Source: Methylobacterium sp. E-005
GTDB taxonomy: Bacteria > Pseudomonadota > Alphaproteobacteria > Rhizobiales > Beijerinckiaceae
Reading direction: 5' to 3'
Assembly (NCBI RefSeq): GCF_022829725.1
Contig: NZ_JAKSYG010000199.1
Coordinates: 57,031 to 121,030, forward strand
Length of the DNA: 64,000 nucleotides
The notes under the pieces were generated by a model that saw only the letters and a list, made by a program, of their open reading frames with translations, made no database searches and was not told the DNA's origin. The position numbers and the translations under genes are program-made. Shown in pieces: positions 8,686 to 16,378 of this stretch; position 1 is the first letter of the stretch, and every line of letters starts with the position of its first letter.

Positions 8686-8734
8686 CGGGGCTCCGCCCCG
8701 CTTCCCCGCCAAAGGGCTGAGCCCTTTGGAAACC
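8616..8734 (+). repeat. Dispersed multi-hairpin element, copy A
   Basis: About 119 bp composed of consecutive short hairpins: GAAAGGGC/GCCCTTTC, CAGGGC/GCCCTG, CGGGC/GCCCG, GGGGC/GCCCC and AAAGGGC/GCCCTTT, ending in GGAAACC. It is related to copies at 39758-39861 (same strand) and 48460-48563 (opposite strand). The right end GAAACC is intact; the left end reads GGATCC rather than GGTTTC. It covers the 3' end and stop codon of the GlxA-type gene and is about 15 bases longer than the other two copies, having one additional small hairpin. Confidence 0.85.
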
Positions 8735-8850
8735 CATGACGGGGAGACGCTGGACCCAGACGATTGGCTGTGACCTCCTCCCACCGCAACGGCTTCCGCC
8801 CGAATCGGCGCGGACCATGCATCGCCCCGTGGCGTGGAGGAGCGACCGGC

Positions 8851-10278
8851 ATGCCCGAATACGATCTGGCGATCCGCGGCGGCACCGTCGTCACGGCGAG
8901 CGACACGGTCCGGGCCGATATCGGCGTGCGCGGCGGCCGCATCGTCGCGGTGGCCGAGGGCATCGCGGATGCCGCCCGGGTGATCGACGCCTCCGGCCTG
9001 CTGGTCCTGCCCGGTGGCATCGACAGCCACGTCCACATCGCCCAGGAGTCCGGTCCCGGCATCGTCATGGCGGACGACTTCGCCAGCGCCACCCGGGCGG
9101 CGGCGGCCGGCGGCAACACCTGCGTGATGCCCTTCGCGCTCCAGCCCCGGGGCGCGTCGCTGCGCGAGACGGTCGATGCCTACCGGGCCAAGGCCGAGGG
9201 CCAGTGCCACGTCGACGTGGCGATCCACATGATCATCTCGGACCCGACGGAAGCCGTGCTCGGCCAGGAGCTGCCGGCTTTGGTCGCCGACGGCTACACC
9301 TCGTTCAAGGTCTTCATGACCTACGACGACCTCGTCCTGAACGACCGTCAACTCCTGGACGTGTTCCACGTGGCCCGGCGGCAGGGCGCCCGGGTGATGG
9401 TCCACGCCGAGGGCTACGACGCGATCCGCTATCTCAGCGAAAAGTTGGAGCGGGCGGGCGAGACCAGGCCCTACGGCCACGCCCTGTCGCGCCCCGAGGT
9501 GGTCGAGCGCGAGGCGGCCCACCGGGCGATCAGCCACGCCGAGCTGATCGACCTGCCGATCGTGATCGTCCACGTCTCGGGCCGCGAGACGACCGAGCAG
9601 ATCGCCTGGGCGCAGGCGCGGGGTCTGAAGATCCGGGCCGAGACCTGCCCGCAATACCTGACCCTCACGGCCGAGGACATGAAGGGGCTCGGTCATGACG
9701 ACCCCATGGCGGGCTCGAAATACGTCTGCTCGCCGCCGACGCGGGACGTCGAGAGCCAGGAGGCGGTGTGGTCGGGGATCCGGCGCGGGGTCTTCGACGT
9801 GGTCTCGTCCGACCATTGCCCGTTCCGCTACGACGACCCGCAGGGCAAGCTGAACCCGCGCGGGAAGACCTCCTTCCGCTGGATCCCGAACGGCATCCCC
9901 GGCATTCAGACGCGGCTGCCGGTTTTCTTCTCGGAGGGCGTGTCGAAGGGGCGGATCAGCCTGAACCAGTTCGCCGCGCTGACCGCCACGAACCACGCCA
10001 AGCTGTACGGGCTCTACCCGCGCAAGGGCTCGATCGCCCCGGGCTTCGACGCCGACCTGACCCTGTGGGACCCCAACAGGCGCGAGACCATTCGCCAGGA
10101 GATCCTCCACCACGGCTCCGACTACACGCCCTGGGAGGGTTTTGCGGTGACTGGCTGGCCGGTCATGACCATCGCGGGCGGTACGGTGATCGCCGAGGAC
10201 GGCAAGGTTCTCTCCGTGCCGGGCCGCGGGCGGGTGCTCGACCGGGCGGTCGATCCGGCCGAACGCCGGGACGCCTGA
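8851..10278 (+). CDS. hydA: Dihydropyrimidinase / D-hydantoinase
   Basis: 475 residues, close to the usual length. Cyclic amidohydrolase motifs are present: DSHVHIAQ with metal-binding His60 and His62, the carbamylated lysine K153 in TSFKVFMTYDD, a His in MVHAEGYD, VHVSG near 251, and SSDHCPF with the catalytic Asp near 323. NHAKLYGLYPRKGSI is the family's C-terminal signature. The enzyme opens dihydropyrimidine or hydantoin rings to N-carbamoyl amino acids. The start at 8851 is preferred to an upstream Met at 8764, which lies in a poorly conserved leader. A polyamine-type ABC importer follows 50 bases downstream, so it probably feeds this enzyme. Confidence 0.93.
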   Translation: MPEYDLAIRGGTVVTASDTVRADIGVRGGRIVAVAEGIADAARVIDASGLLVLPGGIDSHVHIAQESGPGIVMADDFASATRAAAAGGNTCVMPFALQPRGASLRETVDAYRAKAEGQCHVDVAIHMIISDPTEAVLGQELPALVADGYTSFKVFMTYDDLVLNDRQLLDVFHVARRQGARVMVHAEGYDAIRYLSEKLERAGETRPYGHALSRPEVVEREAAHRAISHAELIDLPIVIVHVSGRETTEQIAWAQARGLKIRAETCPQYLTLTAEDMKGLGHDDPMAGSKYVCSPPTRDVESQEAVWSGIRRGVFDVVSSDHCPFRYDDPQGKLNPRGKTSFRWIPNGIPGIQTRLPVFFSEGVSKGRISLNQFAALTATNHAKLYGLYPRKGSIAPGFDADLTLWDPNRRETIRQEILHHGSDYTPWEGFAVTGWPVMTIAGGTVIAEDGKVLSVPGRGRVLDRAVDPAERRDA

Positions 10279-10328
10279 CGGCCGCGCTGGCCCGCCGCTT
10301 GCCTGCAATCTCCGGGGGGGAGAACCGC

Positions 10329-11324
10329 ATGGACGTCGAGCTGATCGGCCTGACCAAGCGCTACGGCGCGGCCATTGCGGTCGATGGTATCGACCTCAAG
10401 GTGCCGTCCGGCGCCTATTGCTGCCTGCTCGGGCCCTCGGGCTGCGGCAAGACCACGACGCTCCGGATGATCGGCGGCCACGAGCGGGCCAGCGCGGGCG
10501 ACGTGGTGATCGGCCCGAAGGCCGTCGGCGATGCGCCCCCGGTGGAGCGCGGCACCGCCATGATGTTCCAGAGCTACGCGCTGTTCCCGCATCTCGACGC
10601 GCGCGACAACGTCGCCTTCAGCCTGAAGATGCGCGGGATCGGCAAGGCGGAGCGCCGCGCCAAGGCGATGGCGATGCTCGATCTCGTGCAGATGAGCCAC
10701 CTCGCCGGGCGCCTGCCGGCCCAGCTGTCCGGCGGCCAGCAGCAGCGCGTGGCGCTGGCCCGCGCCCTCGTCACCGGCCCGAAGGTGCTCCTGCTCGACG
10801 AGCCGCTCTCGGCCCTCGACCCGTTCCTGCGGGTGCGGATGCGGGTCGAGCTGAAGCGGATCCAGACCGAGCTCGGCCTCACCTTCATCCACGTCACCCA
10901 CAGCCAGGAGGAGGCGATGGCGCTGTCCGACCTCGTGGTGGTGATGAATGCCGGACGGATCGAGCAGGCCGCCGACCCGCGCACCGTGTTCGAGCGCCCG
11001 GCCACCGCCTTCGTGGCCCGGTTCATCGGCGGCCACAACGTCATCCGGCTGCCCGAGGGCCTCGTCGCCGTGCGGGCCGACCGGATGCGGCTCGGCGCCG
11101 AGGCCGGACCCGCCGCCCTGCCGGCCCGGGTGGTGGCGGTCGAGTACCAGGGCACCAGCGTCCATGTCGGCCTCGACGCCGAGGGGCTGGAGCGCGCGCC
11201 TGAGAGCCCCGCCGCCCTCACGGCGATCCTCAGCGACGCGGATTTCGCCGTCCGCCCGCTCTGCCTGGGCGAAACGATCCCGGTCGGCTGGGACGCTTCC
11301 GCCGCCCACCGCCTCGACGCGTAA
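10329..11324 (+). CDS. ABC transporter ATP-binding protein, polyamine/opine type
   Basis: 331 residues from the ATG at 10329, preceded by a G-rich ribosome binding site. Walker A GPSGCGKTT is at 35-43, signature LSGGQQQR at 133-140, Walker B VLLLDEP near 153, and the switch His in FIHVTHSQEEAMALSD near 186. The C-terminal TOBE-like region carries FIGGHNVI and AVRADRMRLG. This matches the PotA/FbpC group that energises uptake of spermidine-, putrescine- or iron-like solutes. With the following three genes it forms a complete importer; linkage to a hydantoinase suggests a pyrimidine- or hydantoin-like ligand. Confidence 0.92.
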   Translation: MDVELIGLTKRYGAAIAVDGIDLKVPSGAYCCLLGPSGCGKTTTLRMIGGHERASAGDVVIGPKAVGDAPPVERGTAMMFQSYALFPHLDARDNVAFSLKMRGIGKAERRAKAMAMLDLVQMSHLAGRLPAQLSGGQQQRVALARALVTGPKVLLLDEPLSALDPFLRVRMRVELKRIQTELGLTFIHVTHSQEEAMALSDLVVVMNAGRIEQAADPRTVFERPATAFVARFIGGHNVIRLPEGLVAVRADRMRLGAEAGPAALPARVVAVEYQGTSVHVGLDAEGLERAPESPAALTAILSDADFAVRPLCLGETIPVGWDASAAHRLDA

Positions 11325-11340
11325 CCGTACGGAGACGACG

Positions 11341-12597
11341 ATGGACCTTTCCCCCAGCCGCCGCACGCTCCTGAAGGGCGCCGCCGCTTTGGCCGCCACG
11401 CCGGTGACCGGCTTCCCGGCCGTGCACGCCGCCGAGCCCGTGACCCTGCGCTACCTCGGCACCGCGGTGAACCAGTCCGCCGATATCGCCAGGAAGGTGA
11501 AGGAGGATCTCGGCATCACCCTCGAGTACATACCGGTGGTGACCGACGAGGTGACCAAGCGCGCGGTCACCCAGCCGAACTCCTTCGACCTGATCGACAC
11601 CGAGTATTTCAGCCTCAAGAAGATCCTGCCCTCCGGCAACCTGCAGGGCATGGACGCCAGGCGGATCAAGCTCGCCGACAAGATCTCTTCCATTTTTACC
11701 AAGGGCGAGGTGGCGGGCAAAAAGATCGGCGACCAGGGCACGGCGCCCAGGAAGGTCTTCTACCTGGAGGGCGTCGACTCCAAAAAATTTGCCGGCGAAC
11801 AGACGGAATGGATCTCCCTGATCCCGACCGTCTACAACGCCGACACGCTGGGCATCCGGCCGGACCTGATCAAGGTGCCGGTCACGAGCTGGAAGGAGCT
11901 CCTGAACCCGGCCTTCAAGGGCAAGGCCTCGATCCTCAACATCCCGTCGATCGGCATCATGGACGCCGCCATGGTGGTGGAGGCGACCGGCGACTACACC
12001 TACGGCGACAAGGGCAACATGACGAAGCCCGAGATCGACCGGACCATCAAGGTGCTGATCGAGGCCAAGCGCGCCGGCCAGTTCCGGGCCTTCTGGCAGG
12101 ACTTCAACGAATCCGTGAACCTGATGGCCTCGGGCGAGACGGTGATCCAGTCGATGTGGTCGCCCGCCGTCACCAAGGTGCGGGCGCAGGGTGTGCCCTG
12201 CACCTACCAGCCGCTCAAGGAGGGCTACCGGGCCTGGGCCTCGGGCTTCGGCATCCCCAAGACCCTGAGCGGCAAGAAGCTCGACGCGGCCTACGACTTC
12301 ATCAACTGGTTCCTGTCGGGCTGGGCCGGGGCCTATCTCAACCGGCAGGGCTACTACTCGGCGGTGCTGGAGACCGCGCAGGCGAACATGCAGCCCTACG
12401 AGTGGGCCTTCTGGATGGAGGGGAAGCCCGCCGAGAAGGACATTCTGGGCCCCGACGGCACCCTGATCGAGAAGGCCGGCGCCACCCGCGACGGCGGCTC
12501 CTTCGACGCGCGGATGGGCGCGGTCGCCTGCTGGAACGCCGTGATGGACGAGAACACCTACATGGTCCGCAAGTGGAACGAGTTCATCGCGGCGTGA
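11341..12597 (+). CDS. Extracellular solute-binding protein, Tat-exported
   Basis: 418 residues with a twin-arginine signal (SRRTLLKGAAALAA near the N-terminus) that directs the folded protein to the periplasm. The body is of the PotD/family 1 type: YIPVVTDEVTKRAV, FDLIDTEYFSLKKI, VYNADTLGIRPDLI, the GKASILNIPSIGIMDAA hinge strand, and QSMWSPAV. It follows the ATPase by 16 bases and precedes two permease genes, so it is the ligand receptor of this importer. The export route implies that it folds before translocation. The ligand is not deducible. Confidence 0.91.
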   Translation: MDLSPSRRTLLKGAAALAATPVTGFPAVHAAEPVTLRYLGTAVNQSADIARKVKEDLGITLEYIPVVTDEVTKRAVTQPNSFDLIDTEYFSLKKILPSGNLQGMDARRIKLADKISSIFTKGEVAGKKIGDQGTAPRKVFYLEGVDSKKFAGEQTEWISLIPTVYNADTLGIRPDLIKVPVTSWKELLNPAFKGKASILNIPSIGIMDAAMVVEATGDYTYGDKGNMTKPEIDRTIKVLIEAKRAGQFRAFWQDFNESVNLMASGETVIQSMWSPAVTKVRAQGVPCTYQPLKEGYRAWASGFGIPKTLSGKKLDAAYDFINWFLSGWAGAYLNRQGYYSAVLETAQANMQPYEWAFWMEGKPAEKDILGPDGTLIEKAGATRDGGSFDARMGAVACWNAVMDENTYMVRKWNEFIAA

Positions 12598-12603
12598 GCG
12601 GTC

Positions 12604-12648
12604 TCTACTTCTTCCCCTCCCGCCCCCGCAGTGGGGGGAGGGAGGGTG
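12604..12648 (+). repeat. C-rich/G-rich inverted repeat in an intergenic gap
   Basis: Between the binding-protein and permease genes lies CTTCCCCTCCCGCC followed by GCAGTGGGGGGAGGG, a folded-back C-tract/G-tract sequence. A similar piece with the same layout (CCTCTCCCCTCTGCGGGGGGAGGG) is at about 54138-54165. They look like members of a short, widely scattered intergenic hairpin family of Rhizobiales genomes. It could act as a weak terminator or mRNA-stability element within the operon. Confidence 0.5.
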
Positions 12649-12667
12649 CGTGTCAGGGCCGGACAGC

Positions 12668-13600
12668 ATGACCGATCTCGCTCTGCCCACCGCCGCATCT
12701 GCTGAGCGGACCGCCGCGCCCGCCGTCGCGCACCGCCCGCGCCGCAGCCTCGCCTATCTTCAGGCCGCCCCGCTGGCCCTGGTCTTCCTCGTCTTCCTCG
12801 TGATCCCGCTGGTGCTCACCGGGATCGTCTCGCTCTGGGAGTACAACGAGTACGAGATCATTCCGGCGCTGACCCTGCAGAACTACGTCGACGTGTTCGA
12901 CGGCTGCCTGTCGGCCGACCTCTGCACGACTTTGCGCACCTATCTCTCGACGGTGAAGTTCGTTGCCCTGACCCTGGCGATCACCCTGCCGCTCGGCTTC
13001 GCCATCGCCTACTTCCTGGCCTTCCACATCCGCTCCGGCACGGTGCGGATGGGCCTGTTCCTGCTCTGCACGATCCCGTTCTGGACCTCGAACGTGATCC
13101 GCATGATCTCGTGGATCCCGCTGCTCGGCCGCAACGGCCTCATCAACGACACGCTCCGAGCGCTCGGGCTGATCCGGCAGCCGATCGACGGCCTGCTCTA
13201 CTCGGATTTCGCGGTGGTGCTGGCCTTCGTGCACCTCGACACGGTGTTCATGATCGTGCCGATCTTCAACAGCCTCGCGCGGATCGACCGGCGGCTGATC
13301 GAGGCGGCGCGCGACGGCGGCGCGTCCGGCGCGCAGATCCTCTGGAACGTGATCCTGCCGCTCGCCAAGCCCGGCATCGCCATCGGGACGATCTTCGTGA
13401 CCACCCTGGTGATGGGCGACTTCGTCACGGTCGGCGTCATGGGCGGCCAGCAGATCGCCAGCGTCGGCAAGGTGATCCAGGTGCAGATGGCCTACCTGCA
13501 ATTCCCGGCCGCCGCCGCCAACGCCATGGTGCTGCTCGCCGCCGTGCTGCTGATGATCCTGGGGCTCACCCGGATGATCGATCTCCGGCGGGAGCTGTAA
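12668..13600 (+). CDS. ABC transporter permease, first (PotB-like)
   Basis: 310 residues with about six transmembrane helices, beginning with LALVFLVFLVIPLVLTG. The cytoplasmic EAA loop for contact with the ATPase is EAARDGGASGAQILWNVILPLAKPGIAIG (split here as EAARDGGASGAQ then LPLAKPGIAIG). An alternative GTG start at 12650 would add six residues. It forms the membrane channel together with the permease that follows 3 bases later. The gene order ATPase, binding protein, permease, permease is common in this importer family in alphaproteobacteria. Confidence 0.91.
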   Translation: MTDLALPTAASAERTAAPAVAHRPRRSLAYLQAAPLALVFLVFLVIPLVLTGIVSLWEYNEYEIIPALTLQNYVDVFDGCLSADLCTTLRTYLSTVKFVALTLAITLPLGFAIAYFLAFHIRSGTVRMGLFLLCTIPFWTSNVIRMISWIPLLGRNGLINDTLRALGLIRQPIDGLLYSDFAVVLAFVHLDTVFMIVPIFNSLARIDRRLIEAARDGGASGAQILWNVILPLAKPGIAIGTIFVTTLVMGDFVTVGVMGGQQIASVGKVIQVQMAYLQFPAAAANAMVLLAAVLLMILGLTRMIDLRREL

Positions 13601-13603
13601 GCG

Positions 13604-14494
13604 ATGGACCAGCCCCGCGGCCGCGCCTTCTATCTGCTGGCGGCGGTCTTCGCCCTCTACGTCCTGTTCCTCTACGGGCCGACGCTGACCATCCTGGCGC
13701 TCAGCTTCCAGGGCCCGTCCGGCGGCCTGACCTTCCCGATGAACGGGGTCTCGACCCACTGGTTCGCCAAGCTGTGGGAGGGGGTCGGCGTGGTCGACAT
13801 CTGGGCGGCGCTGCGGCGCTCCCTGGCGCTCGGCCTCGTGGTGATGGCGCTCACCGTCGGGATCGCCTTCTATGCCGGGCTCGCCTTCCGGAAGGGGTTC
13901 TGGGGGTCGGGCCTCGTCTTCGCCCTGGCGGTTTCGAGCCTGATCGTGCCGTCCATCGTGGTCTCCCTCGGGATCGGGCTGGAGTTCCGGCTCCTCGACG
14001 ACGCCATCAAGGCGCTGGCCGCCGCCACCGGCTGGGGATTCCTGCAGGACCACGGCACCCTGATGGGCCTCTACAGCTCGGCGCTGGGCGCGCATCTCAC
14101 CTGGACGCTGCCCTTCGGCCTGCTGATCATGTTCGCGGTGTTCAACCGGTTCGACCCGGCCTACGAGGAGGCCGCCCGCGACCTCGGCGCCAGCGGCCCG
14201 CAGACGCTGCGCCACGTGGTGGTGCCGATCCTCGCGCCGGCCCTCGTCGGCGTCGCGCTGTTCGGCTTCACCCTGTCGTTCGACGAACTGGCCCGGACCA
14301 GCCAGGCGATCGGCGGCCGCAACACCTTGCCGCTGGAATTGCAGGGCCTGACCACCACGGTGACGACGCCGGAGATCTACGCGCTCGGCACGGTGACCAC
14401 GGCGGTGTCGGCGCTGGTGATCGGGACGGCACTCGGTTTGACCCTGTGGCTGCAGAAGCGCCGGGCGCGGCGGGCGCTGGCGGGACGGACTTAA
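13604..14494 (+). CDS. ABC transporter permease, second (PotC-like)
   Basis: 296 residues with six predicted helices, beginning LAAVFALYVLFLYGPTLTI. The EAA motif is EEAARDLGASGPQTL near residue 189, followed by the usual hydrophobic LAPALVGVALFGFTLSFDE. It completes the importer whose other components lie at 10329-13600, and would dimerise with the upstream permease. The stop overlaps the end of the convergent toxin gene by 4 bases, marking the end of this operon. Confidence 0.91.
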   Translation: MDQPRGRAFYLLAAVFALYVLFLYGPTLTILALSFQGPSGGLTFPMNGVSTHWFAKLWEGVGVVDIWAALRRSLALGLVVMALTVGIAFYAGLAFRKGFWGSGLVFALAVSSLIVPSIVVSLGIGLEFRLLDDAIKALAAATGWGFLQDHGTLMGLYSSALGAHLTWTLPFGLLIMFAVFNRFDPAYEEAARDLGASGPQTLRHVVVPILAPALVGVALFGFTLSFDELARTSQAIGGRNTLPLELQGLTTTVTTPEIYALGTVTTAVSALVIGTALGLTLWLQKRRARRALAGRT

Positions 14495-14793
14495 AGCGGT
14501 ACATCCTGGGCTGACAGATCACGACCTGCATAGAGCACGCGCAGGATCACCACTGCCGTATCGCTCACGGTAAGCGCCACCAGAACGCGACGCTCAAGCG
14601 CGATCGTCCGCAGGCCTGGCACCAAGTCATCGCGCGGCATGGTCCTCTCGGGCAAATCGGCCAAGCTCGCGCACAACTGATCGATGCGATCGAGATAGGC
14701 CCCAGCTCGCTCGGGGCCGGACTGTCGCTCGATGTAACGGTAGAGGTTGAATAGATCCGTGCGTGCCAGCGGATGGAAGCGGACGCTACGCAC
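14491..14793 (-). CDS. parE: RelE/ParE-family toxin
   Basis: 100 residues with the ParE pattern: VRFHPLARTDLFNLYRYI at the N-terminus, YLDRIDQLCASLADLPERTM in the middle (the GxR.. region reads LVPGLRTIALERRV), and VVILRVLYAGRDL at the end. ParE-type proteins poison DNA gyrase or cleave mRNA on ribosomes. The gene overlaps the preceding antitoxin gene by 8 bases (order antitoxin then toxin on the minus strand), the usual arrangement. It lies directly against the end of the ABC permease gene. Confidence 0.9.
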   Translation of the reverse strand: MRSVRFHPLARTDLFNLYRYIERQSGPERAGAYLDRIDQLCASLADLPERTMPRDDLVPGLRTIALERRVLVALTVSDTAVVILRVLYAGRDLSAQDVPL

Positions 14794-15061
14794 CTTGCTT
14801 CGCCGCTTTTACACGCTCGGCATGATGGGCGCGCAAATCCGCGAAGACCTGTTCAGCCGGAATAGTCGGACGCGGATCATCCAATGCCTCTTGGACGCGC
14901 TGCCGCAGGACGGCGTCGAGTGCAGCCTCCTCTCGGTCGAGGGCTCGGAGACCGGCGCGGATAACTTCGCTTACGCTGGCGTAGCCGCCGGATTGAATAC
15001 GCGCATCGACCCGCTCCTGTAGATCGCCGAGGGTGACGGTGATGGGCTTGCTGGCGCGCAT
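14786..15061 (-). CDS. parD: ParD/CC2985-family antitoxin
   Basis: 91 residues from the CAT at 15059-15061, far shorter than the long open frame around it. The N-terminal ribbon-helix-helix is seen as SKPITVTLGDLQERVDARI and YASVSEVIRAGLRALDREEAAL, and the disordered C-terminus neutralises the toxin. A perfect 9-bp inverted repeat at 15089-15109, 28 bases upstream of the start, is a strong candidate for its own operator. It forms a two-gene unit with the downstream toxin. Such pairs stabilise DNA segments, but this one could equally be a chromosomal relic. Confidence 0.91.
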   Translation of the reverse strand: MRASKPITVTLGDLQERVDARIQSGGYASVSEVIRAGLRALDREEAALDAVLRQRVQEALDDPRPTIPAEQVFADLRAHHAERVKAAKQGA

Positions 15062-15088
15062 GGCTCTCTCGTCCTCTCGCTCAAGGCT

Positions 15089-15109
15089 GTGTATGACTAT
15101 GTCATACAC
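15089..15109 (-). promoter_or_regulatory. Operator palindrome of the toxin-antitoxin pair
   Basis: GTGTATGAC, a 3-base spacer TAT, then GTCATACAC: a perfect 9-bp inverted repeat 28 bases upstream of the antitoxin start. ParD antitoxins bind such repeats to repress their own operon. A TATNAT-like -10 overlaps it on the minus strand. Functional role is inferred from position and symmetry. Confidence 0.7.
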
Positions 15110-15189
15110 CTGGGTCTGTGATCCAGTGTGTGTCGTGCATTCAGAAGGGACGCATGCGATCGGTGCGGCGATCTTGAGAAAGACTGGAT

Positions 15190-15495
15190 TTGCGAGACGC
15201 CCACGACACCGTCGATCGCCTCGCGAGCGGCGAGCGGATCTCCGTGACCCTGCACCTGACGCCGAGTGGCAACTCGCCTTTCGCCCTGAGCCAATTCGGT
15301 GTGGCCGCGTCGGCGCTTCAGCTGGCCGAGGCATCGACGATCCCCGGCGATGTCCTGGGCGCGATCGATGCGTGGCGCCTGTCGAGGCCGGAGCGGCCAA
15401 GCCGGGAGGAAGCCATCGACATAATCCTCTGGAGAGGGCTCGCAGCCGCATGGCGGCGCCACCCGAACGTTGCCAATCCACCCCCATCGGTGTAA
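15190..15495 (+). CDS. Small hypothetical protein with ribbon-helix-helix-like helix
   Basis: 101 residues from a TTG start. No ATG is available in frame, so the start is uncertain. The centre reads AIDAWRLSRPERPSREEAIDIILWRGL, which resembles the RHH pattern of small DNA-binding proteins (an xARPxxPSRSEAI motif), split here over about residues 60-85. The rest is unremarkable. A Rho-independent terminator follows at 15554-15577, which supports a separate transcription unit ahead of rplY. Function unknown; it could be a regulator or another antitoxin-like protein. Confidence 0.5.
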   Translation: MRDAHDTVDRLASGERISVTLHLTPSGNSPFALSQFGVAASALQLAEASTIPGDVLGAIDAWRLSRPERPSREEAIDIILWRGLAAAWRRHPNVANPPPSV

Positions 15496-15553
15496 GCGCA
15501 CCCCGCGCCCCCGAGACACCCTTGGAGGCAGGGGCGCGCCGGGAAGGTCGGGA

Positions 15554-15577
15554 GCCGTCCACATCGGGCGGCTTTTT
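15554..15577 (+). terminator. Rho-independent terminator ahead of rplY
   Basis: Stem GCCGTCC/GGGCGGC (7 bp, one G-U wobble) with loop ACATC, followed by TTTTT. It lies between the RHH-like gene and rplY. It could end the upstream unit or attenuate rplY. Confidence 0.65.
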
Positions 15578-15612
15578 CGCGTTCCGGCTCCAGCCATCAG
15601 AAGGATCACGCC

Positions 15613-16305
15613 ATGAGCGCTGTGAAGACGCTTGAGGCCGTGGCACGCGACCGGGTCGGCAAGGGGGCCGCCCGGGCCGTTCGTCGCCAGGGCCAAGTTC
15701 CCGCCGTCATCTACGGGGGCGGCCAGCCGCCGCAATCCATCGCGGTCGACCTCATCCGCACCCGCACCCTGATCTACGCCGGCGGCTTCAAGACCACGCT
15801 GTTCGAGATCAACGCCGGCGGCAAGAAGATCCGTGCGATCCCGCGCGACTTCCAGCTCGACCCGGTGAGCGGCGTGCCGCTGCACGTCGACTTCCTGCGC
15901 GTCGTCTTGGGCCAGACCGTCACGGTCGAGGTGCCGGTGCACTTCGTCAACGAGGACGAGGCCCCCGGCATCAAGAAGCTCGGCGGCACCCTCAACATCG
16001 TGGCCCACACCCTGAGCCTCGACGTCGCCCCCGATCAGATCCCCGATGCGATCGAGGTCGACCTGACGGGCCGCGCCATCGGCGACGTGATCCACGTCTC
16101 CGACATCAAGATCCCGGCCGGCACCTACACCGGCGAGCAGACCGACCCGGTCGCCAACATCGTGCCGCCGACCGTGCTGGGCGCCGAGGTGGAGGCCGAG
16201 GAGGCCGCCATCGCCGAGGCACAGTCGAACGAGGCTGCCGAGGAGAAGGCCGAGGCCGAGGCCGAAGCCGCCGAGGACGAGAAGAAGGACGGCGAGGAGG
16301 CCTGA
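15613..16305 (+). CDS. rplY: 50S ribosomal protein L25/Ctc
   Basis: 230 residues, the long Ctc form. The N-terminal 5S rRNA-binding domain has RDRVGKGAARAVRRQGQVPAV and PLHVDFLRV at its end (about residue 97). The C-terminal TL5 domain follows (VEVPVHFVNEDEAPG to about 180), then an acidic tail rich in Glu, Ala and Lys (about 190-230) typical of proteobacterial Ctc. The protein binds 5S rRNA in the large subunit and is associated with stress resistance. A strong hairpin terminator follows at 16332-16365. Confidence 0.96.
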   Translation: MSAVKTLEAVARDRVGKGAARAVRRQGQVPAVIYGGGQPPQSIAVDLIRTRTLIYAGGFKTTLFEINAGGKKIRAIPRDFQLDPVSGVPLHVDFLRVVLGQTVTVEVPVHFVNEDEAPGIKKLGGTLNIVAHTLSLDVAPDQIPDAIEVDLTGRAIGDVIHVSDIKIPAGTYTGEQTDPVANIVPPTVLGAEVEAEEAAIAEAQSNEAAEEKAEAEAEAAEDEKKDGEEA

Positions 16306-16331
16306 GCCCCGTCGCATCGCTCCGCACGATC

Positions 16332-16365
16332 GAGAGCCCCGGCCCCGCCGGGGCTCTCTTCGTTT
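16332..16365 (+). terminator. Terminator after rplY (shared with pdxH)
   Basis: A perfect 12-bp stem (16332-16343 with 16347-16358, loop CCC) followed by TTCGTTT. It lies between convergent rplY and pdxH and may serve both genes. Confidence 0.88.
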
Positions 16366-16378
16366 CGGGGCCAGGATC

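Noticed and set aside
8359..10308. Long minus-strand open frame (649 residues) under the GlxA-type and hydantoinase genes
   Set aside because: It is antisense to strongly recognised genes and has the low-complexity composition typical of shadow frames in GC-rich DNA.
12653..14215. Long minus-strand open frame of 520 residues under the two permeases
   Set aside because: Composition is His/Glu/Arg/Gln-rich and follows from the codons of the opposite-strand permease genes; no motif.
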